DNA of 15,624 nt from Anaerolineales bacterium UBA6663 (GTDB taxonomy: Bacteria > Chloroflexota > Anaerolineae > Anaerolineales > UBA6663): NCBI GenBank assembly GCA_002455335.1, contig DKKP01000261.1, positions 34,277-49,900 of the forward strand, written 5' to 3'. Below are positions 1 to 7,049 of the stretch, one piece after another. Positions within the stretch are counted from its first letter, which is position 1; every line of letters begins with the position of its first letter. The translations under genes and the position numbers were made by a program. The notes below the pieces were generated by a model. It was not told the DNA's origin. It did no database searches and was given only the letters and a program-made list of their open reading frames with translations.

Positions 1-1047
1 GTTGTGCTCGACCGGGTGCTGGCCAAGGCCCGCGACGATCGCTACCCCACAGCCGGGGCGATGGCGGCTGCGTTGAGCGATGCGCTTGGCCTAGGCAAAA
101 CAGGAGTGCTGTCGGCTGTCGGCGGGGCCGAGGCCACGCTGCTGCCGACCGGCATGGCGCCTGCAGCGCCGGAGACGAATCTCAGAGTCGCCCGTGAGGC
201 GGAACCTGCGCCGACGCGGCGCCGGGCATGGGCTGTGCCGGCGCTCGTGGTGGCCGGCATCGGCCTGATCGGGCTGGCGATCGTCGGGCTTGTCATCGTC
301 GGCCTGCTGGCGCAGGGATGGCTCGAGCAGCGAAACGGGCCTACCGCCGTCGCGGTTTCGACGCCCACCTTGCAGCAGGGAATCGGCGCGCCGCCCACGG
401 CGACCTCCGAGCCGCCGACGGCTCAGCCAACCGCGACTTTGGCGCCGACTGAGACGGCGACCGCTGGCCCGCCCACGCATTCGGCCGTGTCGATCGCGTC
501 GATCACCAACGGCGGGCTCGACACAGACTTCGCGGACGCGCCTGTGGGCAGTATCGAACTGGGCGGCGTCGTCTTCGAACTCGATGGTCGGGCTTTTCGG
601 TCCCAGGCCGAGCCGGCGCCCAACAACACCTTCCCGACCGAGGCCGGCATCGTGCTCGAGCGCGCCGGGGTCACCCGGGTCTTCGTGTTGATCACGTCCG
701 GTGACGGCTTCACGCGCTGGCGCGGGCGCACGGTCGGCGAGATCGTCTTGACCTTTGTGGGCGCTGACCCCTTGATCGTCGAGCTTGTGCTGGGCGAGAA
801 CCTGCGCGAGTGGCACGCCGCCGACAACGTCGTGTCTGAGGCCGACGGCGTGGTCGAGGTCTGGCGCGGCCCGATCACCGGCCACCCCGAGTTGAGCGGT
901 GTGCTCGATCTCCTGACGATCCGGGTGCCCGAGAGCCATGCGGAAGCCACCCTTGTGCGCATCGACTTCCGCGATACGTCGGTCGAGAGCGTTGGCTCAC
1001 GTGATCCGGCGATCACGGTCGCGGGTCTGGTGATCGAGCACCGCTGA
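1..1047 (+). CDS. Membrane-anchored serine/threonine protein kinase, C-terminal part (5' truncated by window edge)
   Basis: The frame is open from base 1, so the gene begins outside the window; the GTG at base 4 is an internal codon. The first residues (VLAKARDDRYPTAGAMAAAL) match the end of the C-lobe of PknB-type kinases, where an RYP(S/T)A motif is typical. The catalytic motifs (HRD, DFG) lie upstream and cannot be seen. A basic stretch (TRRR) precedes a hydrophobic segment at about residues 76-103 (counted from base 4), taken as one transmembrane helix. A Pro/Thr-rich linker follows (about 114-160), then a probably extracellular domain (about 163-347) rich in beta-strand patterns, including a GENLREW motif like that of NPCBM-type or jelly-roll sandwiches. 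Inferred role: a signalling kinase that senses something outside the cell. It ends 3 bp from the convergent lipoprotein gene. Confidence 0.82.
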   Translation, partial: VVLDRVLAKARDDRYPTAGAMAAALSDALGLGKTGVLSAVGGAEATLLPTGMAPAAPETNLRVAREAEPAPTRRRAWAVPALVVAGIGLIGLAIVGLVIVGLLAQGWLEQRNGPTAVAVSTPTLQQGIGAPPTATSEPPTAQPTATLAPTETATAGPPTHSAVSIASITNGGLDTDFADAPVGSIELGGVVFELDGRAFRSQAEPAPNNTFPTEAGIVLERAGVTRVFVLITSGDGFTRWRGRTVGEIVLTFVGADPLIVELVLGENLREWHAADNVVSEADGVVEVWRGPITGHPELSGVLDLLTIRVPESHAEATLVRIDFRDTSVESVGSRDPAITVAGLVIEHR

Positions 1048-1050
1048 GCA

Positions 1051-2352
1051 TCACGGCTCAGCCGGTTGCGCGAGCAACGGGTAGACGCCCAGGATCGAGC
1101 CCGCGGAGTCGAGCCTCAGCCAGTTGGTGTGACCCCATTCGTTTGGAGCGCCGTTGAATGCGAAGAACACGACGGCCCGCACGCGCGGGTCGTCCAACCA
1201 GGGCGTCCATCCCGACTCGGGCCACTGCCCATACCTGCCGTTATTGCCATTGAGCGCCAAATCGACCCAATCACGCACGACCTGCACGCCGGGCCAGTCT
1301 CTGCCGTTGTCGGCTGACTCGGGATCCGTTGTCTCGGCGTGGCGCCAGCCGGTCTCCGTGATCCAGACCTCCAAGTCGCGCCTGCCAAAGCTCTCCAGTT
1401 TGGCCAGCTCCCAGACATAGCCGTTGATCCCGCGGTTGAACACGCCGGGCGGTGGATCCAGTGTCGGCAACGACTCGGCGCCGTTGATCCGATCGATCTG
1501 GTGGACCTGATCCCACGGCCCGTTTGCGAGCGGCCCCGTCGGGTACGGATGCGAGGCCCAGCCGTCGATGTGCGTAAAGATGTCGGGCACCTCGGCCCGC
1601 ATGCCATCCATGAACGCTTCCGCGTCGATGTACGTGAAGCCGTTGACGAACGGGAGCCCGTTGGTGTGCGGTGAATAGGGATCCAGGGGCGCATTGAGGA
1701 CGACGACGTGCGGGTCTGTGGCATGCAACGCCGTGCTGACGTCGCGCAAGAAGCGGGCGTACGCCGCAGGGTCGGCCGTGCCGCCCCACTCGTCGCCGTG
1801 GTTCGGCTCATTTCCCACAAGCACCGGATGCTCGTCTCCGGGCCACTGAAGCCCGGAGACAAAGGCCGCATAGCGTTCCGCGACCTGTTCGTAGCGGCCA
1901 TCGGGGTCGGGCACGGGCGCGCGCCAGTAGCCGGCCACCCGATCGAACGTCGTCGCTAGCCGCAGGATCGGCCGCAACTCGAGCGCCGCACACAGATCGA
2001 AGAAGCGCTGCCAGCGTTCAACGTCGAGGTCGTCGTCCCTGACGAGTTCGACGACAAAGGCGCCGGGCCCGAGTTGATCACGTGCAGCCTGCACGTGTGC
2101 GGCCCAAAGCGACTGCGGCCAGACGTTTCGGCCGTCGTCAAGCAGCAAATGCACGCCGAGCCGGTTCGCGGATGGCGGGATCGGTGTCGGGGTCGCGGCC
2201 GGTTGGGCTGTTGTAGGCGACGGCTCAGGCACAGGCTCGACAGTCGGCGACGCGCTCACCATCGTCGTGGCCGGGGTGGGCGTCAGGCTGACCGGGCCGC
2301 AGCCCAGAGCCAGGAACATGGTTGTCAGGAGAGCGGCGACGGGGCGTCTCAC
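1051..2352 (-). CDS. Secreted lipoprotein with a glycoside hydrolase (clan GH-A-like) domain
   Basis: Starting from the GTG at 2352 gives 433 aa. The N-terminus has RR, a hydrophobic stretch and a lipobox-like LALGC (Cys18), so it is probably a lipoprotein. A long Pro/Thr/Ser-rich linker (about 22-62) follows, as is common for cell-surface proteins. The rest looks like a TIM-barrel hydrolase: VGNEPNHGDEW carries the NEP motif (Glu182, candidate acid/base) and VWITETGWRH carries a candidate nucleophile (Glu333), the pair expected for clan GH-A. A HPYP motif lies at about 268-271. The exact GH family and substrate cannot be named. A longer frame to 2646 exists, but it runs into gcvPB, has no signal peptide and is of low-complexity composition, so I reject it. 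No clear Shine-Dalgarno precedes the GTG; the signal peptide decides the start. Confidence 0.78.
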   Translation of the reverse strand: MRRPVAALLTTMFLALGCGPVSLTPTPATTMVSASPTVEPVPEPSPTTAQPAATPTPIPPSANRLGVHLLLDDGRNVWPQSLWAAHVQAARDQLGPGAFVVELVRDDDLDVERWQRFFDLCAALELRPILRLATTFDRVAGYWRAPVPDPDGRYEQVAERYAAFVSGLQWPGDEHPVLVGNEPNHGDEWGGTADPAAYARFLRDVSTALHATDPHVVVLNAPLDPYSPHTNGLPFVNGFTYIDAEAFMDGMRAEVPDIFTHIDGWASHPYPTGPLANGPWDQVHQIDRINGAESLPTLDPPPGVFNRGINGYVWELAKLESFGRRDLEVWITETGWRHAETTDPESADNGRDWPGVQVVRDWVDLALNGNNGRYGQWPESGWTPWLDDPRVRAVVFFAFNGAPNEWGHTNWLRLDSAGSILGVYPLLAQPAEP

Positions 2353-2450
2353 ATCCGAGATTGTCGCACGCGTTCGTTGGAAAGGAAAAGCGCGGCGCGT
2401 GGCGCGTGGTGCGGGGCGTAGCGCGTAGCACGGGGAGCGTGGCGCGGTGT

Positions 2451-2488
2451 GCGTGGAGCGGGGAGCGATCTCGCCCCCCGCTCCACGC
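2451..2488 (-). terminator. Strong GC hairpin downstream of gcvPB (candidate transcription or processing end)
   Basis: A perfect 13-bp inverted repeat (GCGTGGAGCGGGG at 2451-2463 against 2476-2488) can extend past one mismatch by a further 4 bp (GCGA/TCGC) around a 2-nt loop. It starts 9 bp past the gcvPB stop. There is no U-tract on either strand, so it is not a textbook intrinsic terminator; it could protect the 3' end or work with Rho. The flanking 2390-2450 holds loosely repeated GCGTGG/GCGTAG units. The whole gap 2353-2497 (145 bp) holds nothing else recognisable. Confidence 0.5.
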
Positions 2489-2497
2489 TCCTCGGTT

Positions 2498-3964
2498 TCA
2501 GGCGGACAGAGCCACCGGGCGGCAGCAGAGGACGAGCTGCTTGGCGGCCGCGATCTCGTCGAGGCGCGAGAGCGGCGCGGTGTGGGGCGCGTCCTTGAGG
2601 AGTTGGGGCTGGGTGTGCGCCTCCTCGGCGATCGTGCGGAGCGCATGGACGAAGCGATCGAGCGTCTCGCGGGTTTCGGTTTCGGTGGGCTCGATCATCA
2701 GGGCTTCGTGGACGATGAGCGGGAAGTAGTTGGTCGGGGCATGGAAGCCGTAGTCGACGAGGCGTTTGGCGATGTCGAGGGCGTGGACGCCCGGGGCGTC
2801 GGCCCAGACGCCCTCGACCACGAACTCGTGCTTGCAGACGCGGTCGTAGGGGAGCTTGTAGACGTCCTCGAGCTTGGCGCGCAGGTAGTTGGCGTTGAGG
2901 ACCGCGTACTCGCTGTTGCCGCGCAGGCCGTCGGGGCCGTTGGCGCGGATGTAGGCGTAGGCGCGGACGAGGACGCCGAAGTTGCCCCAGAAGGCCTTCA
3001 TGCGGCCGATGGACTTGGGGGGCGTGACCAGGCTGAAGTGCGGGGGCTGGGTCTCGCCCTGATCCTGGACGCGGGCCACGAGCGGGCCTGGGAGGAAGTC
3101 CGTGAGGCGTGCGGAGACGCCGACCGGACCAGAGCCTGGGCCACCGCCGCCGTGGGGGGTGGAGAAGGTCTTGTGCAGGTTGTAGTGGAGGACGTCGAAG
3201 CCGAGATCGCCTGGGCGGACCTTGCCGACGATGGCGTTCATGTTGGCGCCGTCGCCGTAGACCAGGCCGCCGCAGGCATGGACGGCGGCGACGACCTCCT
3301 CGACATGCTCCTCGAAGAGGCCGAGGGTGTTGGGGTTGGTGATCATCAAGCCGACGACGGTGTCGTCGCAGAGCGTTTTGAGGGCTTCGAGATCGACGTT
3401 GCCACGCGGGTCAGACGGGATCTCGACGACCTCGAGCCCGGCCATGTTGGCGGTGGCGGGGTTGGTGCCGTGGGCGGAGTTGGGGATGAGCATCTTGGTC
3501 CGCTTGGTGTCGCCGCGGTCGAGATGATAGGCGCGCATCATGAGCACGCCGGTGAGCTCACCCTGGGCGCCGGCGGCGGGCTGGAGGCTGACGCCCGCGA
3601 AGCCGCCGATGTCGGCCAGCCATTCCTGGAGGGCGAACATGAGGGCCAGGCTGCCCTGAACGGTCTCGGGGTCTTGCAGCGGATGGGCGGCGGCGAGGCC
3701 GGGGAGGCGGGCGGCGGTCTCGTTGACGCGCGGGTTGTACTTCATGGTGCAGGACCCGAGCGGATACATGGTGGTGTCGATGCCCATGTTGAGCTGCGAG
3801 AGCCGGGTGAAGTGGCGGACGACGGTGAGTTGATCGACCTCGGGCAGGTCGAGGGTGGTGCGGGCGAGGCCGTCGGGCAGCGGAGTGGGCGGGACGTCGC
3901 AGGCCGGGAGGGTGACGCCCTGGCGGCCGGGACGCGAGAGATCGTAGATGAGCGGTTCAAGCAT
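2498..3964 (-). CDS. gcvPB: Glycine dehydrogenase (decarboxylating) subunit 2, P-protein C-terminal half
   Basis: 488 aa from the ATG at 3964. Together with GcvPA it forms the PLP-dependent P-protein, which decarboxylates glycine and transfers the aminomethyl group to the lipoyl arm of GcvH. The PLP-binding lysine is Lys265 in the HYNLHKTFSTPHGGGGPG segment; the Gly-rich loop after it is typical. Other family hallmarks are MYPLGSCTMKYNP (about 66-78), QPAAGAQGE (about 128-136) and NSAHGTNPA (about 162-170). Length fits the two-subunit type of P-protein. An upstream in-frame ATG at 3988 would overlap gcvPA; the ATG at 3964 has a perfect GAGGAG six bases before it and gives the family's usual N-terminus (LEPLIYDLSRPG). 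It lies 10 bp after gcvPA, so the two are almost certainly co-translated. Confidence 0.97.
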   Translation of the reverse strand: MLEPLIYDLSRPGRQGVTLPACDVPPTPLPDGLARTTLDLPEVDQLTVVRHFTRLSQLNMGIDTTMYPLGSCTMKYNPRVNETAARLPGLAAAHPLQDPETVQGSLALMFALQEWLADIGGFAGVSLQPAAGAQGELTGVLMMRAYHLDRGDTKRTKMLIPNSAHGTNPATANMAGLEVVEIPSDPRGNVDLEALKTLCDDTVVGLMITNPNTLGLFEEHVEEVVAAVHACGGLVYGDGANMNAIVGKVRPGDLGFDVLHYNLHKTFSTPHGGGGPGSGPVGVSARLTDFLPGPLVARVQDQGETQPPHFSLVTPPKSIGRMKAFWGNFGVLVRAYAYIRANGPDGLRGNSEYAVLNANYLRAKLEDVYKLPYDRVCKHEFVVEGVWADAPGVHALDIAKRLVDYGFHAPTNYFPLIVHEALMIEPTETETRETLDRFVHALRTIAEEAHTQPQLLKDAPHTAPLSRLDEIAAAKQLVLCCRPVALSA

Positions 3965-3970
3965 GGTGGT

Positions 3971-3976
3971 CTCCTC
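3971..3976 (-). promoter_or_regulatory. Ribosome binding site of gcvPB (GAGGAG), overlapping the gcvPA stop
   Basis: GAGGAG on the minus strand ends six bases before the ATG at 3964 and overlaps the gcvPA stop codon (3975-3977). It decides between two in-frame ATGs for gcvPB and suggests translational coupling of the two P-protein subunits. Confidence 0.8.
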
Positions 3977-5318
3977 AGCTGAGCTCACTCAGGGCGCCGA
4001 CGAGATCGTCGATCTGGGCGCGGGTGTTGGTCTCGGTGACACAGAGCAGCATGTGGTTCTTGAGGGCAGGATAGTCCTGGCCGAGGTCGTAGCCGCCGAT
4101 GATGTTGCGCTGGTAGAGGAGGAAGTCGTTGATCTCGGCGACGGGGCGCGGGCAGGCGACGACGAACTCCTTGAGGAAGGGGCGCGGGGCGACGACGCGG
4201 AAGCCCGGGAGCGCGCCGATGAGGTTGGCGGCGTAGTGGCTCTTGTGCCAGCAGAGCTCGGCGACCTGGCGCAGGCCGTGCTTGCCGAGGGTGCTGAGGT
4301 AGATGGTGGCGGCGAGGGCCATGAGGCCCTGGTTGGTGCAGATGTTGGAGGAGGCGCGTTCGCGGCGGATGTGCTGCTCGCGGGTGGCGAGGGTGAGCAC
4401 GAAGCCGCGGCGGCCCTGGCGGTCGTGGGTCTCGCCGACGACGCGGCCGGCCATCTTGCGGACGAGGCTCTTGCGGGTGGCGAAGAAGCCGAGATAGGGC
4501 CCGCCAAAGGAGAGCGGGAGGCCCAGCGACTGGCCCTCGCCGCAGACGATGTCGGCGCCGAAGGCGGCGGGCGGGGTGAGCAGGCCCAGGGCGAGCGGGT
4601 CGGCCATGACGACCAGGAGGGCGCCGCGGGCGTGGACGCGGTCGGCGAGGCCCTGGAGGTCGTCGATCTGGCCGAGGAAGTTGGGATAGGCGACGGCCAG
4701 GAGCAGGGTCTGATCGTCGACGAGGTCGGCGAGGGCGGCCGGGGCGACGTCGGGCGGGAGGTCCTCGCCGACGATGGAGAGGCCCAGGCCCTGGGTGTAG
4801 GTGTGGACGACGCCGCGGGCGTGCGGGTGGAGGGTGGGGCTGAGCACGACCTTGCGGCGGGCGCCGCGGAAGTGCTCGTTGCCCATGATCACGGCCTCGG
4901 CCAGGGCGGTGGCGCCGTCGTAGTGGCTGGCATTGGCGACGTCCATGCCGGTGAGGGCGCAGACCATGCTCTGCCACTCGAAGACGGCCTGGAGCGTGCC
5001 CTGCGAGACCTCGGGTTGATAGGGCGTGTAGGCGGTGAGGAACTCGCCGCGCTGGATGAGGGCGTCGACGATCTGGGGCGTGTAGTGGTTGTAGGCGCCG
5101 GCGCCCAGGAAGAGCGCGCTGCGGCCGGCGTGCTGGTTGTCCTCGGCGAGCTCGCGCAGGTCAGCCAGGGTCTCCATCTCGGAGAGCGCGGGCGGGAGGT
5201 TGAGCTGAGGGTTGCGCAGGCGGGCCGGGATGTCGGCGAAGAGCGTCTCGATGTCGGCGGCGCCGATGGCGGCCAACATGTCGTCGCGCTCCTGGGAGGT
5301 ATGAGGGTAATAGGCCAT
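3975..5318 (-). CDS. gcvPA: Glycine dehydrogenase (decarboxylating) subunit 1, P-protein N-terminal half
   Basis: 447 aa, the usual length for GcvPA. It is the partner of GcvPB in the alpha2beta2-type P-protein. The start MAYYPHTSQERDDMLAAIG is typical, including the RDDMLAAIG stretch seen near the N-terminus of this subunit, followed by an FADIP segment. Further hallmarks are LGAGAYNHYTPQIVDAL (about 90-106), TAYTPYQPEVSQGTLQ (about 114-129) and FGGPYLGFFA (about 274-283). The subunit has no PLP lysine of its own. It sits 33 bp after gcvH and 10 bp before gcvPB. Its ribosome site is weak (AGGA about 11 bases upstream). Third codon positions are almost all C or G, more uniformly than in gcvT, which creates long spurious open frames on the opposite strand. 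Confidence 0.97.
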   Translation of the reverse strand: MAYYPHTSQERDDMLAAIGAADIETLFADIPARLRNPQLNLPPALSEMETLADLRELAEDNQHAGRSALFLGAGAYNHYTPQIVDALIQRGEFLTAYTPYQPEVSQGTLQAVFEWQSMVCALTGMDVANASHYDGATALAEAVIMGNEHFRGARRKVVLSPTLHPHARGVVHTYTQGLGLSIVGEDLPPDVAPAALADLVDDQTLLLAVAYPNFLGQIDDLQGLADRVHARGALLVVMADPLALGLLTPPAAFGADIVCGEGQSLGLPLSFGGPYLGFFATRKSLVRKMAGRVVGETHDRQGRRGFVLTLATREQHIRRERASSNICTNQGLMALAATIYLSTLGKHGLRQVAELCWHKSHYAANLIGALPGFRVVAPRPFLKEFVVACPRPVAEINDFLLYQRNIIGGYDLGQDYPALKNHMLLCVTETNTRAQIDDLVGALSELS

Positions 5319-5351
5319 CGTGGTGGAAGTCCTGGCGCGTGAGGGCGGCGC

Positions 5352-5741
5352 TCAGTGCGCGCGTCCGGCGCAGAAGGCGGTGTAGGCGGCGGCGTCCATC
5401 AGGCCGGCGAGCGGCGCGGCGTCGGTGAGCTGGATCTTGACCAGCCAGCCCGCGCCGAAGGGATCGCTGTTGACCAGTTCCGGGGTCTGGCCCAGGGCCT
5501 CGTTGACCGCGGTGACGGTGCCGCCGACGGGCAGGTAGACGTCGGACTGGGCCTTGACCGACTCGACCGAGCCGAAGGGCTGGCCGGCCGTGTAGCTCGC
5601 GCCCACCTGCGGCAGATCGACGTAGACGATGTCCGAGAGCGCGTCCTGCGCGTAATCCGAGATCCCGATCGTCGCCACCTCGCCTTCGACGCGGATCCAC
5701 TCATCGCTCTTCGCATACTTGAGATCAGTCGGGACGTTCAT
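5352..5741 (-). CDS. gcvH: Glycine cleavage system H protein (lipoyl carrier)
   Basis: 129 aa from the ATG at 5741, the normal size. GcvH carries the lipoyl arm that shuttles the aminomethyl group from the P-protein to GcvT and is reoxidised by the L protein. The lipoylated lysine is Lys63 in the motif GSVESVKAQSDVYLP, intact. The N-terminus (LKYAKSDEWIRVEG) is the classic GcvH opening, followed by GISDYAQDALSDIVYVDLP. The frame continues upstream to an ATG at 5807, which would add 22 non-conserved residues; a GGGAG at 5749-5753 seven bases before 5741 supports the shorter protein. It lies between gcvT (66 bp gap) and gcvPA (33 bp gap). Lipoylation enzymes are not in the window. Confidence 0.97.
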   Translation of the reverse strand: MNVPTDLKYAKSDEWIRVEGEVATIGISDYAQDALSDIVYVDLPQVGASYTAGQPFGSVESVKAQSDVYLPVGGTVTAVNEALGQTPELVNSDPFGAGWLVKIQLTDAAPLAGLMDAAAYTAFCAGRAH

Positions 5742-5768
5742 CTTTGGACTCCCATAAAGAGATGTCGG

Positions 5769-5791
5769 GTGGGTCGGGCATGCCGACCCAC
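5769..5791 (-). repeat. Intercistronic hairpin between gcvT and gcvH
   Basis: A perfect 9-bp inverted repeat (GTGGGTCGG at 5769-5777 against CCGACCCAC at 5783-5791) with a 5-nt loop lies in the 66-bp gap after gcvT. No U-tract follows on the minus strand. It could be an RNA stability or processing element or a leaky terminator that sets the ratio of gcvT to gcvH-PA-PB transcripts; the sequence alone does not decide. Confidence 0.45.
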
Positions 5792-5807
5792 GCGGCCTTG
5801 AGTGCAC

Positions 5808-6947
5808 TTACCGACGGTAGGCAGGCACGTAAAACGGCTTCTTGACGATTTTGGCCCGGGTCGCTTTGTCGCGGATCAGGATCTCGAGCTCCGTGCCCCG
5901 GGCGGACAGGGAGCGGGGCACGTAAGCCATGCCCAGGAAGTTCTTGAGCGTCGGCGCGAACATCCCACTGGTAAGGGCGCCGACCATCTGGCCGCCATGC
6001 TGTACCTGGTAGCCTTCGCGGGCCACGCCTTTGTCGATCAGCTCGAGCCCGACCAGGGCGCGGCCCGAGCTCTCGAGCTTCTGCTTGAGCAGCGCATCGC
6101 GGCCGATGAAATCGCGATCGAGCGAGAGCGCGAAGTTCAGGCCCGCCTCGACCGGCGTGATCGTTGGCGACAGCTCGTGGCCGTAGAGCGGCATGCAGGC
6201 CTCGAACCTCAGGCTGTCGCGCGCGGCAAGCCCGATCGCCTTCGCGCCTTCGGGTTCACCGGCTTTGAGGATGGCCTCCCAGACACGCACCGCCTGCTCG
6301 GCCGAGAAGAACAACTCGAAACCATCTTCGCCCGTATAGCCCGTGCGACCGAGCAGCACAGGCACGTCGCCAAGGATCACGTCCTGGCTGGCCGTAAACC
6401 GCTTAACCGACTCCGCGTCACCCTTTGTCAGGCGGTTGAGGATCGCGGGCGCGAGCGGGCCCTGAAAGGCCATCATATACGTCTCGTCCGAGATATCCTT
6501 GACGCTGACGTCGAAGCCGGCCGTGTGGCTCTTCACCCAGGCCACGTCTTTGGCGCGGTTCGAGGCGTTGATGACGATCAGGAAGTAACACTCTGAGTCT
6601 TTCGACTGGGTGTCGGGCAGCTTGTAGATGAAGAGATCATCGACGCAGCCGCCGTCTTCATAGCACAGCAGACCATAGTGCGCATCGAAGAGGCCCATCT
6701 TCGTCACGTCGTAGGTCACCAGATGGTTGACGAAGATCTCGGCTTCTGGCCCACGGACCTCCATCTGGCCCATATGGTCGATGTCGAACAAGCCGGCCGC
6801 CTGGCGGGTCGTCTGGTGTTCGACAAGCGGCCCAGTTGGGTACTGTACGGGCATCTCCCAGCCCGCAAATGGAACCATGCGGCCGCCCTGCTCGACGTGC
6901 CAGTCGTACAGCGCGGTTCGTTGAAGCACATCCTTCGACTCGGCCAT
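5808..6947 (-). CDS. gcvT: Glycine cleavage system T protein (aminomethyltransferase)
   Basis: 379 aa from the ATG at 6947. GcvT transfers the one-carbon unit from aminomethyl-lipoyl GcvH to tetrahydrofolate and releases ammonia. Visible hallmarks are LYDWHVEQGGRMVPFAGWEMPVQY near the N-terminus, DIDHMGQMEVRGP, the VINASNR motif, GRTGYTGEDGFELF and LAARDSLRFEACMPLYGHEL, all in family order; the C-terminal beta-barrel is present. A longer frame reaches 7001, but GGAGG at 6956-6960, eight bases before the ATG at 6947, and the conserved N-terminus fix the start. It is the first glycine-cleavage gene in the transcript direction, 99 bp after the LLM oxidoreductase. Besides glycine, it could take part in folate-linked use of methyl groups from N-methylglycines, but nothing in the protein shows that. 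Confidence 0.96.
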   Translation of the reverse strand: MAESKDVLQRTALYDWHVEQGGRMVPFAGWEMPVQYPTGPLVEHQTTRQAAGLFDIDHMGQMEVRGPEAEIFVNHLVTYDVTKMGLFDAHYGLLCYEDGGCVDDLFIYKLPDTQSKDSECYFLIVINASNRAKDVAWVKSHTAGFDVSVKDISDETYMMAFQGPLAPAILNRLTKGDAESVKRFTASQDVILGDVPVLLGRTGYTGEDGFELFFSAEQAVRVWEAILKAGEPEGAKAIGLAARDSLRFEACMPLYGHELSPTITPVEAGLNFALSLDRDFIGRDALLKQKLESSGRALVGLELIDKGVAREGYQVQHGGQMVGALTSGMFAPTLKNFLGMAYVPRSLSARGTELEILIRDKATRAKIVKKPFYVPAYRR

Positions 6948-6955
6948 GACGTTTT

Positions 6956-6960
6956 CCTCC
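6956..6960 (-). promoter_or_regulatory. Ribosome binding site of gcvT (GGAGG)
   Basis: GGAGG on the minus strand, eight bases upstream of the ATG at 6947, selects this start over the in-frame ATG at 7001. The rest of the gap to 7046 shows no recognisable glycine riboswitch. Confidence 0.75.
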
Positions 6961-7020
6961 AGCAAAACACCGTCAAGGGCGGGGACGGTACCCCGTCGCA
7001 ACCTCTGACGACAGTGGCCA

Positions 7021-7049
7021 TGAGCGCCAACTTAATCGGCTCGCGCTCA
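7021..7049 (-). repeat. Hairpin beginning at the stop codon of the LLM oxidoreductase gene
   Basis: A 7-bp perfect inverted repeat (TGAGCGC at 7021-7027 against GCGCTCA at 7043-7049) has a 15-nt spacer. On the minus strand its first arm includes the TGA stop of the upstream gene. It is weaker than the other intercistronic hairpins here and has no U-tract. Confidence 0.3.

Noticed and set aside
2353..2646. N-terminal extension of the glycosidase-like lipoprotein
   Set aside because: The extension overlaps gcvPB, is Arg/Ser/Pro low-complexity, and would bury the signal peptide and lipobox that begin at the GTG at 2352.
2447..3982. Long plus-strand open frame (511 aa) opposite gcvPB
   Set aside because: Its protein is a low-complexity Gly/Val/Ala/Asp-rich string with no family features, and it is exactly antisense to the clearly real gcvPB; it results from very high third-position GC.
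3948..5342. Long plus-strand open frame (464 aa) opposite gcvPA
   Set aside because: Same cause: an antisense shadow of gcvPA with biased composition and no recognisable domain.
6971..6976. TTGACG on the minus strand as a -35 box for gcvT
   Set aside because: No acceptable -10 hexamer lies 16-18 bp downstream, and the ribosome binding site already occupies that interval.
6948..7046. Glycine riboswitch in the gcvT leader
   Set aside because: I looked for paired glycine-aptamer features on the minus strand; the 99-bp gap is too short for a tandem aptamer and shows no recognisable core, only a small hairpin near 6980-6995.
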